In this document: in pieces, positions 29,041 through 38,079 of the stretch
How the letters are laid out: each line of letters opens with the position of its first letter
Numbering within the stretch: the stretch's first letter is position 1
Assembly (NCBI GenBank): GCA_002699615.1
Contig: PAAM01000016.1
Coordinates: forward strand, 1 to 44,109
Length of the DNA: 44,109 nt
DNA from: Rhodobiaceae bacterium
GTDB lineage: Bacteria > Pseudomonadota > Alphaproteobacteria > Rhizobiales > TMED25
Direction of reading: 5' to 3'
Notes under the pieces: generated by a model
What the model saw: the letters and a program-made list of their open reading frames with translations, nothing else
Database searches by the model: none
Told to the model about the DNA's origin: nothing
Position numbers and translations under genes: made by a program

Positions 29041-29069
29041 GCTAATCCTCTCTTAAACCGTGAAGCAAT

Positions 29070-29297
29070 TTATACAACAAAGAGTAGTATTAAAGCTATA
29101 ACAAGTCCAAATAAGCCTGTTGCTTCGGCGAGGGCGAATCCAAGTAAAAGATTCGGGAATTGTCCGGGAGCTGCAGAAGGATTTCTTAGTGCACCTGATA
29201 GGTAGTTTCCAAATATAGTACCGATTCCGATACCCGCTCCTGCAAGCGCAATTGTTGCTAATCCTGCCCCTATTAACTTAGCTGCTTCTGGTTCCAT
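29070..29297 (-). CDS. atpE: ATP synthase F0 subunit c
   Basis: Rotor-ring proteolipid, 75 residues in two helices. The proton-carrying carboxylate is E58 ([11 protein letters not shown]); helix 1 has the packing glycines in AGAGIGIG, and the RNPSA loop faces F1. The ion-site residues fit a proton rather than a Na+ ring. The gene has a strong Shine-Dalgarno (AAGGAG, 29309-29304, 6 bases before ATG), fitting the high copy number of this subunit. Confidence 0.97.
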   Translation of the reverse strand: MEPEAAKLIGAGLATIALAGAGIGIGTIFGNYLSGALRNPSAAPGQFPNLLLGFALAEATGLFGLVIALILLFVV

Positions 29298-29303
29298 ATT
29301 ATT

Positions 29304-29309
29304 CTCCTT
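29304..29309 (-). promoter_or_regulatory. Strong ribosome binding site of atpE
   Basis: AAGGAG on the minus strand, 6 bases before the atpE ATG. Most genes in this window have weak or no Shine-Dalgarno sequence, so a near-consensus site here agrees with the need to make many c subunits per complex. Confidence 0.7.
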
Positions 29310-29330
29310 TTTTATAAATTGTTGTTATAG

Positions 29331-30095
29331 TTAATGCATATGTATTGCATCATTTAGATAAATACAAGTTAGAATTGCGAAAACGTAAGCTTGCAAAAAC
29401 GCAACTAGTATTTCTAACCCTGTAAATGCTGTAATAAACAGCAACGGCGCAACACCAAGAGGTGCTATTAAAAGGTTTCCTGAAAAAAACATCCCTGCAA
29501 CAAAAAATCCAAAAACTTTCAGCATTGTATGTCCAGCCATCATATTCGCAAATAATCTAACAGACAAACTCACAGGTCTCGTTAAGTAAGAAATTACCTC
29601 AATAACGACTAAGAGGGGTAATAAAGCTTTGGGAACACCGCTCGGTACAAAGAATTTTAAAAAATTTATGCCGTGCATAACAAAACCAATAACTGTGACA
29701 CCAAAGAATATTACAATTGCTAATGCAAAGGTTACAATTATATGACTTGTGACAGTAAATGTATAGGGAATCATACCGAGCATATTACAAAATAGCACAA
29801 ACATAAATAAGCAGAAAATGAATGGGAAATATTTTTGTCCTTCATCACCAACATTATCTCTTACCATTTTTCCCACAAATTCATAAGACAGCTCTGCAAT
29901 AGACTGTAGCCTTGTGGGAACAGTTCCCCTGCCATTGAATGTGAATAATGTAAGGAAAATTATCAGCGCCACACTGAAAACCATGAACAGAGATGAATTT
30001 GTAAATGACAAATTTAAGTCAAATAGTTTGAATTCAACCAACTCAACTATTTCAAACTGATGCATAGGATCTGGAGCGCCAGATTTTTCAGCCAT
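29331..30095 (-). CDS. atpB: ATP synthase F0 subunit a
   Basis: Membrane stator with the two proton half-channels. 254 residues, five to six helices. It starts with the family-typical DPMHQFEIVELVE. The essential arginine is R180 in SLSVRLFANMMAGH, and later GLEILVAFLQAYVFAILTCIYL ends the channel. 33 bases before atpE and 99 bases after atpI. Confidence 0.97.
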   Translation of the reverse strand: MAEKSGAPDPMHQFEIVELVEFKLFDLNLSFTNSSLFMVFSVALIIFLTLFTFNGRGTVPTRLQSIAELSYEFVGKMVRDNVGDEGQKYFPFIFCLFMFVLFCNMLGMIPYTFTVTSHIIVTFALAIVIFFGVTVIGFVMHGINFLKFFVPSGVPKALLPLLVVIEVISYLTRPVSLSVRLFANMMAGHTMLKVFGFFVAGMFFSGNLLIAPLGVAPLLFITAFTGLEILVAFLQAYVFAILTCIYLNDAIHMH

Positions 30096-30194
30096 TATAT
30101 ATCCTTACTTTTGTTATTTATTTTATATATAAATTTTACTGTTTTTGGTAGTTATTTTATCAATTTTAATTAAAAAAAATAACTTAATTGTGAA

Positions 30195-30503
30195 TCAATG
30201 GTTTTTGTCTCTATCCTCGTATAATTGTCTAGACGATCTGATTGCAGTCTTTATTCCAGATACAATACCTAGGATTAGAAATATTAATAAGAAAATTGGC
30301 TTTGTATCCAGCCACTTATCTATATACCATCCTAATACTGCGCCAATGATTGATGAGACGATAAGCTCAATTGATATTCTCATTGCTATGGATATCTGCC
30401 TGCCTCTTTTTTGCTTTTCAGCGCTATCATACTTTAGTTTACGAGATTTAATTTCCTTAATTTTCTTGGAAACCTGATCGAGTTGATCATTATTGTCAAT
30501 CAT
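30195..30503 (-). CDS. atpI: ATP synthase assembly protein AtpI
   Basis: 102 residues: a charged N-terminal arm, then two helices (about 46-63 and 69-86) with IGAVLGWYIDKWLDTKPIFL, the AtpI/F0F1-ATPase-associated pattern. In related bacteria AtpI helps form the c ring or carry Mg2+. Its ATG overlaps the smc stop codon in an ATGA arrangement (30500-30503), so the F0 genes appear translationally coupled to smc. Confidence 0.9.
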   Translation of the reverse strand: MIDNNDQLDQVSKKIKEIKSRKLKYDSAEKQKRGRQISIAMRISIELIVSSIIGAVLGWYIDKWLDTKPIFLLIFLILGIVSGIKTAIRSSRQLYEDRDKNH

Positions 30504-33500
30504 GCAACAATCTCTTCATTGACCATTTTCTCAGCTTGATTCAAGTCTACCGAAAGTATAACACTCTCACCTTTTCTGGCCATTGTAATGCCAAATAGTC
30601 TATCCATTCGTGACATTGTATATGGATGATGTGTTACGATAAGAAACTTTGTATTTGAACTTTTTGATAGGTCATCGAGTGTATCACAAAACTTTTTAAC
30701 ATTGGTATCATCCAAAGGTGCATCAACCTCATCTAAAATACAAATTGGAGATGGATTTTCGAGGAATACTGCTAATATTAAAGCAATTACTGTGAGCGCT
30801 TGCTCACCTCCTGATAATAATGATATTGTTTGTGGTTTTTTCCCCGGGGGCCATGCGATTATGTCGAGACCTGCTTCTAATATGTCATCATTATCGTCTA
30901 ATTTTAGTTCAGCCTTACCACCATCAAATAATTTTTCAAATAATAATTTAAAATTCATATTTACTTTCTCGTATGACTTCTGTAAACGCTCCCTTGCTTC
31001 TTTATCAATCTCTATAATCCCCTTTTGTAGAGTTTCAGTTGCTGAAACAAGGTCATCATTTTCACGGCGAAGTTCTTCGTGCTGTGCTTTCTTTTCATCA
31101 AATTGCTCAGAAGCAGTCAGGTTTACGGCTCCAATTTTCTCTCTTTGCGAATAGGCTTCTGATAATAAACCAATCAATTTTTCCCGATCCATGGAGCTTG
31201 GACCTGAATTAATGACTAAATCTTGAGAGTCCGTGCCCAAATTTATCCTTATTTTATCATTCAGCTCAATTTTCCTGTCTTCAATATTTTCCATTTTAGC
31301 TCTCGATTGGATTAATATTTCAGAGTCTTTCATTAGATCAGACTCCAGTAGCTTTATTTTTTCATTATTCTTCTGATACTCTTGCTCATAGTTGTCTAAC
31401 TTATTTTGTAAATTTTGCTTTGTCCTATTTGCACTTTCAAGTTCGATTTGAATTTCTGTTTGTTTTTCTTTTATTTTTTCTGGCTGACTTTCTAGACCTT
31501 TCAATAACTCCGTGGAGTGATTTAGTCTCTCATCGAGATCTATTAAATGCTTTTCTGTCTGGCTACTTCTTACTTTCCATAAATTTTTATTTTCAAGTAG
31601 GTCTTTTTGGCTTTTTTCGAGGTCTCTTTTTTCTTTGAGAATATTTTGTGTATTTGCTTCTTTTATATCCGCTACCGTTTTCGCATTGTAGAAATCTTGC
31701 TTTACTTTTTCGAGTGTAACTCTTGCCTCATCTACTTCACTTTTATTAACTATCCTTGAGTTTAAAGACTGAATATTCCTTTTATTTATTTTAATATTTT
31801 CCTCTATTGAGGTAATTTTTATCTGGTTTGATATGCTAGAGTTTTTTTCTGTATTTATTTTTTGATCCAATTCTTTAATTTTATTAGATACCAGTTTTTG
31901 CCCTTCAATCAGACTTTTCCAATCTTGTTTTTTCATAGCCGCTTCGGCTGTGTTTTTTTCTATATTTTCATATATATGCTTTGACTCCTTAATTAGATTT
32001 TCAAGTTTTATTTTATTTTCATTTATGCCTTTCCCTATTACACCAATTTTCTTTCTTGCATGAGGTATATTTATTGTTTCATTATCCGAGTCAAATTTCT
32101 GTATAAAGCCATCCCATCTAATCATCTCACCATTGGCATTAATTACCTGTTGCCCCGGCTTGAGTAGTTCTATAATTCTATTTGTCTGATTTATCTCTGT
32201 ATATCCGGTATATTCCAGAAACAAACTAATCTCTTTTGGTCCACTAATTAATTCAGATAGCGGTGTTATTCCTTCCGAAAATTTATCATTAAATTTTTTA
32301 TTAGTGTTGATCCAAAATTTTTTACCTTCACGAAGCGTGGCAATCTCAAGGTCTTTCAGAATTCTTCCTACTTTCTTTTCAAAACCATTCATAATCTTAA
32401 TTTTATTGACTACTGCTTTGGGATTTTCAGTTCTCTGTAAGAACTCATCTAGATCTTTTTTTGACTTTTCGAGTTGTCGGATCTCGAGATCTAGATTTAA
32501 TTTTAATTCCTTATTTTTTTCAAAATCCTGTGATAATTCTAATTTTATTTTTTCACATTGATCCATGTCACTCAGAGCCAAGATGAGTTTTTTCTCAATC
32601 TGCTTCTGTTCGTTTACAATCAACTCTCGATCTTTTTCATAGGATTTATCAATTTTAAGGTGCGACTTGTATTTGAGTGCATTTTCAAGATCAATTTCAA
32701 GTTTCTCAAGATTTTCTTGGCATTCTTCAATTTGATCTCCAACATTTGAACTTTCTGTCTCCATCGTAAGAACATTTGACAGGCAGCTGTTGTATTCTTT
32801 TTCTAGTATCTTGTAGTTATCTGTTGCACTGCTTGATGCATCGATGATGTCGCTCTCAATTTTCCCTATATCATCAATTGTTTTTTGTGCTTCTGTCAAT
32901 TTATCCTCAATGCCTTTTAGCTGAGTATCCTGATCATTTGCGTTTATTTGTTCGCGATTTTTATCATTCAATATTTGCTCTATTTGCTTATTTACATTGA
33001 CAATTTTCTCTGTGGTATATTGTAATTCATTTTTTAAATTTAGTTCATTACTTCTTTTGCTCTGAAGATCTTCAATAAGCATCTCGTATTCTTGTTTGAT
33101 GGGTTTTATTAATCCTGTCAGACTACTATTTTCTGAGTCAATCCTATCAATTTGATTTTTAATATTTTTTACTTTCTCCTGCGTTATTGAGATATTTTCT
33201 TTTAACTCTTTTTCTTTTGTTTCAATCGAATACCAATCTATTTTCAACAATTCTTGCTCATAATCTCTGATTTGAGAAGCAATTACTCTAAATTTTTCAG
33301 CTTGATTTGCTTGCCTTTTGAGGGAAGACATTTCTGATCCTACCACACTAATAATGTCTCCAAGGCGCTCTATATTCGATCTTGTTGCGTTAAGCTTCAA
33401 TATTGCTTCATGTTTCCGATGATGAAGACCACTAATACCCGCCGCCTCTTCCAATACCTTTCTTCTTTCGTTGGGTTTCGCTTCAATAATTTGATTAATT

Positions 33501-33943
33501 TGTCCCTGCTTTACAATTGATATTGAATGTGGGCCTAGAGAATTATCTGCAAAAAATAATTGAACATCTTTTGCTCTCTTTTCCATTGAATTTATGTAGT
33601 ATTTAGAACCAGAATTTCTTTCAATTCTTCGCTTGATCTCATATTCATTGCTATCATTTTGATCTTTTTCAGAATTACTTGCAGTTTCACTCATAATAAC
33701 AGAGACTTCAGCAAAATTCCTTGATGGGCTTGTATCGGTTCCAGAGAAAATGACATCATCCATTTCTGATCCACGAAGATTCTTATATGATGTTTCGCCC
33801 ATAACCCATTGCAGGCTGTCTAGGATATTTGATTTTCCGCAGCCATTCGGACCAACAATTCCCGTTAGCCCACTCTTTATTTCCAACTCTGTTTGTTTCT
33901 CGAAAGACTTAAAGCCATGAATTTTTATTTTTTTTAAATTCAT
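30500..33943 (-). CDS. smc: Chromosome segregation ATPase SMC
   Basis: Condenses and organises the chromosome together with ScpA/ScpB. 1147 residues: N-terminal ATPase half with Walker A GPNGCGKS (31-38), a long coiled coil, a hinge at about 510-615 that is short as in other alphaproteobacterial SMCs (LKPGQQVINANGEMIRWDGF near its end), the return coiled coil, then signature LSGGEQ (about 1043) and Walker B ILDEVDAPLDD (about 1067). A TAGGAGG ribosome site (33962-33956) overlaps the stop of the upstream dsbA-like gene, though the 12-base spacing to ATG is long. scpA and scpB are not here. Confidence 0.97.
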   Translation of the reverse strand: MNLKKIKIHGFKSFEKQTELEIKSGLTGIVGPNGCGKSNILDSLQWVMGETSYKNLRGSEMDDVIFSGTDTSPSRNFAEVSVIMSETASNSEKDQNDSNEYEIKRRIERNSGSKYYINSMEKRAKDVQLFFADNSLGPHSISIVKQGQINQIIEAKPNERRKVLEEAAGISGLHHRKHEAILKLNATRSNIERLGDIISVVGSEMSSLKRQANQAEKFRVIASQIRDYEQELLKIDWYSIETKEKELKENISITQEKVKNIKNQIDRIDSENSSLTGLIKPIKQEYEMLIEDLQSKRSNELNLKNELQYTTEKIVNVNKQIEQILNDKNREQINANDQDTQLKGIEDKLTEAQKTIDDIGKIESDIIDASSSATDNYKILEKEYNSCLSNVLTMETESSNVGDQIEECQENLEKLEIDLENALKYKSHLKIDKSYEKDRELIVNEQKQIEKKLILALSDMDQCEKIKLELSQDFEKNKELKLNLDLEIRQLEKSKKDLDEFLQRTENPKAVVNKIKIMNGFEKKVGRILKDLEIATLREGKKFWINTNKKFNDKFSEGITPLSELISGPKEISLFLEYTGYTEINQTNRIIELLKPGQQVINANGEMIRWDGFIQKFDSDNETINIPHARKKIGVIGKGINENKIKLENLIKESKHIYENIEKNTAEAAMKKQDWKSLIEGQKLVSNKIKELDQKINTEKNSSISNQIKITSIEENIKINKRNIQSLNSRIVNKSEVDEARVTLEKVKQDFYNAKTVADIKEANTQNILKEKRDLEKSQKDLLENKNLWKVRSSQTEKHLIDLDERLNHSTELLKGLESQPEKIKEKQTEIQIELESANRTKQNLQNKLDNYEQEYQKNNEKIKLLESDLMKDSEILIQSRAKMENIEDRKIELNDKIRINLGTDSQDLVINSGPSSMDREKLIGLLSEAYSQREKIGAVNLTASEQFDEKKAQHEELRRENDDLVSATETLQKGIIEIDKEARERLQKSYEKVNMNFKLLFEKLFDGGKAELKLDDNDDILEAGLDIIAWPPGKKPQTISLLSGGEQALTVIALILAVFLENPSPICILDEVDAPLDDTNVKKFCDTLDDLSKSSNTKFLIVTHHPYTMSRMDRLFGITMARKGESVILSVDLNQAEKMVNEEIVA

Positions 33944-33959
33944 TTTGAAATAGAACCTC

Positions 33960-34643
33960 CTAAATAACCTTGTTAGAGTCCAATATTTTTTCTATTTCTG
34001 ATTTGAAATATGAATAAGGTTTATTCCCAGATATCACATTACCATTTATAATAAAAGATGGTGTGGAGTTGATCTGAAACTCTTTTATGGCATTTTCTTT
34101 CTGCAGTATGAGTTGATCTAACAATTCTTGATCATTTAAGCATTGGTCAAAATCTTCACTACTCAAACCCGCTTGCTTTGATAGATTTTTTAACTCTGCG
34201 AGCGCGTTATCAGAATACCATTTATTTCTGTTTTGGAACAATATATCAATAAAAGCGAGGGAGATACTACTATCTACACATCTTGCTAGCATGGAGGTAG
34301 CCATTGAGAGCTTGTCCAATGGAAACTCTCTAAAAATAAACCTTACCTCGCCCTTTTCAATATGATTTTTTTTAAGAGTGGGATAAGTGTTGGTATGGAA
34401 ATCAGCGCAATGCGAACATGTCATTGAGGAGTATTCTATAATTGTTACGGGTGCCTTATCATCACCAATCGATAATTCCTGAAGAGAAGCATCCAAAACC
34501 GATACATTCAATTCATTAGTATTCTTATCATCGATAAATGCTAAATCTATCCCAGTATTCTTATTCGTATTTATTGATAAATAAAATGTACTAAGGCAAA
34601 GGGTTATACCTAAAAAAATAAATATTATTTTATTTGTTTTCAT
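33960..34643 (-). CDS. DsbA-like thiol-disulfide oxidoreductase
   Basis: Periplasmic thioredoxin-fold protein of about 227 residues, starting at ATG 34643 (MKTNKIIFIF) so that a signal peptide or anchor (about 5-24) comes first; a TTG 30 bases upstream is in frame but less likely. The active site is C76-S-H-C79 in EYSSMTCSHCADFH, the cis-Pro lies in NSTPSFIINGNVISG near the end, and REFPLDKLS is also typical of the alphaproteobacterial DsbA/ScsC-like group. It overlaps the DUF721 gene by 14 bases and leads into smc after 16 bases. Confidence 0.88.
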   Translation of the reverse strand: MKTNKIIFIFLGITLCLSTFYLSINTNKNTGIDLAFIDDKNTNELNVSVLDASLQELSIGDDKAPVTIIEYSSMTCSHCADFHTNTYPTLKKNHIEKGEVRFIFREFPLDKLSMATSMLARCVDSSISLAFIDILFQNRNKWYSDNALAELKNLSKQAGLSSEDFDQCLNDQELLDQLILQKENAIKEFQINSTPSFIINGNVISGNKPYSYFKSEIEKILDSNKVI

Positions 34644-35160
34644 TTCTTCTCTGCTCCTTGATATTTTTACCAAGCTTTGTTAATGCATCCTCAAGGGTTT
34701 CACTCTTTTCAGCTTGGGCTACGTATTTGGTTTGGAATATCTGTGATGAATTATAATTATCAGAAATAGGGTCATTACAATTTATCTTATTTTGGCTATG
34801 CTTCTTCTTGATTACTAGATCAGAAATAAAATTATGACCAAAAATTTCATTTACTTTTTCAATTATAGAATTGCGTCTATACTCTATTTCCATTGCACTT
34901 TTTCCTGATACCTCCAGGTGTAATTTTCTATATTTTTTTCTCTCTCCATCCTTAAATCTATATTCAGTTACTATTTTTTTTGGGCTCACTTGGTTTTTAT
35001 ACTCATCATCAAAAACTTGACTCCATAACATTGATAATTCATCAACCTTAACGCCATATTTTTTTGTTAATGGTTTAATTATTGGTTCAATAAACTTACT
35101 TATGTGCAATCTTGAATTATACTTTGTTGCAAGATTATGAATATTATGTTGTTTAGACAT
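34630..35160 (-). CDS. DUF721 / DciA-like protein
   Basis: 176 residues. The first half (IIKPLTKKYGVKVDELSMLWSQVF, then LHLEVSGKSAMEIEYRR, IIEKVNEIFGHNFISDLVIKK) matches DUF721, the family that includes DciA, a loader of the replicative helicase DnaB in bacteria without DnaC. The C-terminal part is polar and of low complexity. The helicase-loading role is a family-level inference. First gene of the minus-strand run toward smc, divergent from mutY across 50 bases. Confidence 0.82.
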   Translation of the reverse strand: MSKQHNIHNLATKYNSRLHISKFIEPIIKPLTKKYGVKVDELSMLWSQVFDDEYKNQVSPKKIVTEYRFKDGERKKYRKLHLEVSGKSAMEIEYRRNSIIEKVNEIFGHNFISDLVIKKKHSQNKINCNDPISDNYNSSQIFQTKYVAQAEKSETLEDALTKLGKNIKEQRRNENK

Positions 35161-35210
35161 TGGGTTACTATTTTTATTTATCTAATATTATATTATTATT
35201 AATTACGAAA

Positions 35211-36260
35211 ATGTACAAACCAAACGACATAACATACCCATTAATTTCATGGTATAAGTCAAATAAGAGGGATCTTCCATGGAGATATGACTTCAACCAT
35301 AAAAACTCTCCTTACAAGATCCTGGTAAGTGAATTCATGCTGCAGCAAACAACAGTTACCACAGTTTTAAATTATTATGACAGATTTATAAGAAGGTGGC
35401 CGAGCATAAGCGACCTCTCAAATGCTACTGAGGATGAGATTTTAGAGATGTGGTCTGGGTTGGGATATTATTCAAGAGGTATAAATTTGTTAAAAACAGC
35501 AAAAATTATTAAAAGGGATTTCTCAAATAAAATACCAAAGACTATTGATGAATTAAAAATTCTCCCGGGCATAGGAGATTATATTTCATCGGCTATTGTA
35601 TCAATTGCATTCAACTTGCCTTCAAAAGCCGTTGATACGAATATCCAGAGAGTGATAACACGATATTTTCAATTAGATTTTACAAATACCGCCAAAAATC
35701 GAAACTGGGTTCAAGATATTGTTGAGCTGTTGACAAGCCATGCCTCGCCAAGAGAGGTAATTCAAGGTTTAATGGATTTAGGATCTGCACTTTGCACTTC
35801 GAAATTACCAAAGTGTGAGCATTGCCCATTAAAATCTGGGTGTACTTCATACAAAAATGGTAAATTTGAGTTTGCATTAGTAAAAAGAAAAAAAATAATT
35901 CCACAAAGATATGGTCATGTTTATTTAGTTGAAAGATCGGATGGAGCATATCTTCTTGACAAAAGACCGGAAAATGGTCCCTTAGCAAAGACCTATCAGT
36001 TTCCAACAACAGAATGGACAGACAAGAAACTAAAATCAGATTATTTTAAAAAAAATAAAAATATGAATATTATTGGTACGTTCAATCACAAGTTTTCACA
36101 TTTTTCTCTCGAATTAAAGGTAATAAGAATCAAGAATCTGCCTGCGGATTTGAGTAATATTATTGTGACAGAAAATGCAATTTGGAGAAAGCCAAATCAG
36201 TTACAAAAACTCGGTCTATCAAGTCTGATGAGGAAGGCATCGAAATATATTGAAGTTTAA
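35211..36260 (+). CDS. mutY: Adenine DNA glycosylase
   Basis: Removes A mispaired with 8-oxoguanine. 349 residues from ATG 35211 (MYKPNDITYPL); the 17 codons open upstream are hydrophobic and not family-like. The catalytic Glu is E41 (SEFMLQQT), the helix-hairpin-helix is LPGIGDY (118-124), and the catalytic Asp is D142 in VDTNIQRV. The [4Fe-4S] ligands are C195, C202, C205 and C211. The C-terminal NUDIX-like 8-oxoG-reading domain has FNHKFSHFSLEL. Convergent with ccrM, 21 bases apart. Confidence 0.96.
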   Translation: MYKPNDITYPLISWYKSNKRDLPWRYDFNHKNSPYKILVSEFMLQQTTVTTVLNYYDRFIRRWPSISDLSNATEDEILEMWSGLGYYSRGINLLKTAKIIKRDFSNKIPKTIDELKILPGIGDYISSAIVSIAFNLPSKAVDTNIQRVITRYFQLDFTNTAKNRNWVQDIVELLTSHASPREVIQGLMDLGSALCTSKLPKCEHCPLKSGCTSYKNGKFEFALVKRKKIIPQRYGHVYLVERSDGAYLLDKRPENGPLAKTYQFPTTEWTDKKLKSDYFKKNKNMNIIGTFNHKFSHFSLELKVIRIKNLPADLSNIIVTENAIWRKPNQLQKLGLSSLMRKASKYIEV

Positions 36261-36281
36261 ATTATTTGGTATTTAGTATTT

Positions 36282-37385
36282 TCACTCAACTGTACTAGAC
36301 TTAATCTGGTCACGAATTCTATCAATTGGATAAAGGCTATTGTTTCTAACAAAGTGCCAATAAGTCCATCCATTGCAGCTCTCAGTACCTTGATAATGAG
36401 CTCCAATTTTATGGATCGAGCCATTAATTTCATTGGCTTGAAGTGTGCCGTCAGCTTGAACAATTGCAAAGTTCTTCTTTTTTGAACAATATAGCTTCTC
36501 ACCAATCCCAATCATTCCCCTCTCAACAAGTGTTCCAAAAGGAATTCTAGCTTGATCCCTTTTCGTCGATTTAATATTTATGCTTGACAGGCTTGGGTTT
36601 TCGATTTCTTTTAATCTTTTCTCTGCAATTCGAACGTATTTTTTATTCATCTCAATACCAATCCATCTTCGCCCTAATTTTTTACAAACCGCTAGGGTTG
36701 TTCCGCTTCCAGAAAATGGATCAAGAACAATTGCATTTGGGTCAGATGAGGATACAATTACTCTATACAATAATGCCTCCGGTTTTTGCGTAGGATGCAA
36801 TTTAGTTCCTTCTTCGTCACGCAGACGCTCCTTACCGCTACATATTGGGATATACCAGTCAGATCTCATTTGTATATCATCGTTTAATCTTTTAATTGCA
36901 TCGTAATTAAATTTATATCTTGATTTTTTATCTTTCGCCGCCCAAATCATTGTTTCATGTGCGTTTGTAAATCGTCTTCCTCGGAAATGAGGCATTGGGT
37001 TGCTTTTTGTCCATATAACATCATTAAGAGTCCAGAACTCCATATTTTGCATAATATAACCAACCCTGAAAATATTATGATAGCTTCCGATTACCCAGAT
37101 TGTACCCGATGGTTTCAGCAGTCTTTTGCATTCTTTTAGCCAACCGTGGGTAAAAGTATCATATGATTTAAAATTATCAAATTTATCCCAATCCTCGCGA
37201 ACAGAGTTAACATCTGAATAATCAGGTCTATAAATATTATCATTTAGTTGAAGATTATAGGGAGGATCTGCGAAAATAAGATCGACTGAATTATCTGGCA
37301 GTTCCCCCATTATTTTCATTGAGTCACCTACGAATATTTTATTCGTTTGATCCGCCGATAATTCCGTAATATTTTTTTTAAGCAT
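36282..37385 (-). CDS. ccrM: CcrM-type DNA adenine methyltransferase (GANTC)
   Basis: Methylates the adenine of GANTC; in Caulobacter and relatives it times cell-cycle transcription. 367 residues of beta-class order: catalytic motif IV DPPY (40-43) comes first and the SAM motif FSGSGTT later. The C-terminal domain with KKNFAIVQADGTLQANEINGS and YQGTESCNGWTYWHF is the extension that distinguishes CcrM from short methylases. No restriction partner is nearby, so it is an orphan cell-cycle enzyme. The 64 bases upstream have no GANTC site but do hold an inverted repeat (37391-37414). CtrA and GcrA are not in the window. Confidence 0.95.
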   Translation of the reverse strand: MLKKNITELSADQTNKIFVGDSMKIMGELPDNSVDLIFADPPYNLQLNDNIYRPDYSDVNSVREDWDKFDNFKSYDTFTHGWLKECKRLLKPSGTIWVIGSYHNIFRVGYIMQNMEFWTLNDVIWTKSNPMPHFRGRRFTNAHETMIWAAKDKKSRYKFNYDAIKRLNDDIQMRSDWYIPICSGKERLRDEEGTKLHPTQKPEALLYRVIVSSSDPNAIVLDPFSGSGTTLAVCKKLGRRWIGIEMNKKYVRIAEKRLKEIENPSLSSINIKSTKRDQARIPFGTLVERGMIGIGEKLYCSKKKNFAIVQADGTLQANEINGSIHKIGAHYQGTESCNGWTYWHFVRNNSLYPIDRIRDQIKSSTVE

Positions 37386-37390
37386 CTATG

Positions 37391-37414
37391 TAGTTCAAAT
37401 TTATGTATGAACTA
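37391..37414. repeat. Inverted repeat TAGTTCA-N10-TGAACTA just upstream of ccrM
   Basis: Two perfect 7-base arms separated by 10 bases, starting 6 bases before the ccrM ATG. It would fold into a hairpin in the ccrM leader next to the ribosome-binding region, or act as an operator. The arms hold an uncommon C/G each in AT-rich DNA. Confidence 0.5.
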
Positions 37415-37449
37415 ATAGTTTGGCACTAAAAAGGTTATTATTTTCTAAA

Positions 37450-38073
37450 TTAATTTTTTTTAATTATATCACTTACTGGACTGAATGTACTTCTGTGTAA
37501 TGTAAGCACACCATTTTTTTGAATCTCATCAATATGATTTTTTGTAGGATATCCTTTGTGCTGATTAAATGTATATTTATTAAATATGTGTGAGAATTGG
37601 TTCATTATTCTGTCCCGTACTACTTTCGCAATGATTGATGCCGCTGCAATTGAAATTGATTTTTGATCACCCTTTATAACCGGCACGTTTATAATCTCAG
37701 AGTTGATCTCAAAATTCCCATCAATTAGAAGTATATCTGGTTTTTTTGCTAATTTTTTGTATGCAATATTCATCGCATATTTTGTTGCGTTTAGAATATT
37801 AATGGTGTCAATACATTCAACATCACCAATTCCAATTCCAACATATGACTTTTTTAAGATTTGGTGATATAGCCTTTCTCTTTTCAACGGTGTAATTTTT
37901 TTTGAGTCATCTATATCGATTGGAAAAAAATCTTTTTTCAAAATTACTGCGGCAGCCACAACGGGTCCAGCAATTGGCCCTCGGCCAACTTCATCAATTC
38001 CAGCAATAAGTTTAAATCCTCGACTCCATAGATCCTTTTCAATAGATAAATCTGGTTTCTTTGTTGAATTCAT
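37450..38073 (-). CDS. rnhB: Ribonuclease HII
   Basis: Removes single ribonucleotides and RNA primers from DNA. 207 residues. IAGIDEVGRGPIAGP has the acidic pair D27/E28; DSKKITPLKRE, DILLIDGNF and IIAKVVRDRIM follow with further ligands, and QHKGYPTKNH is the family's C-terminal motif. With rnhA at 25944 the cell has both RNase H types. It is 6 bases after moaB and 64 bases before ccrM on the same strand. Confidence 0.97.
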   Translation of the reverse strand: MNSTKKPDLSIEKDLWSRGFKLIAGIDEVGRGPIAGPVVAAAVILKKDFFPIDIDDSKKITPLKRERLYHQILKKSYVGIGIGDVECIDTINILNATKYAMNIAYKKLAKKPDILLIDGNFEINSEIINVPVIKGDQKSISIAAASIIAKVVRDRIMNQFSHIFNKYTFNQHKGYPTKNHIDEIQKNGVLTLHRSTFSPVSDIIKKN

Positions 38074-38079
38074 CAGTCG

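Noticed and set aside
30702-31154. 150-codon plus-strand frame inside smc, and other long plus-strand frames there
   Set aside because: They are antisense to the ATPase and coiled-coil coding sequence of smc, Ser/Phe-rich as expected for complements of Glu/Lys codons, and resemble no family.
35160-35210. 17-codon N-terminal extension of mutY
   Set aside because: It would begin at the first base of the divergent DUF721 gene and is purely hydrophobic; MutY homologues begin near ATG 35211.
35631-35660. MutY VDTNIQR instead of VDGNVxR as an active-site anomaly
   Set aside because: The catalytic Asp142 is kept, and Thr/Ile at the next positions occurs in other bacterial MutY proteins as I know them.
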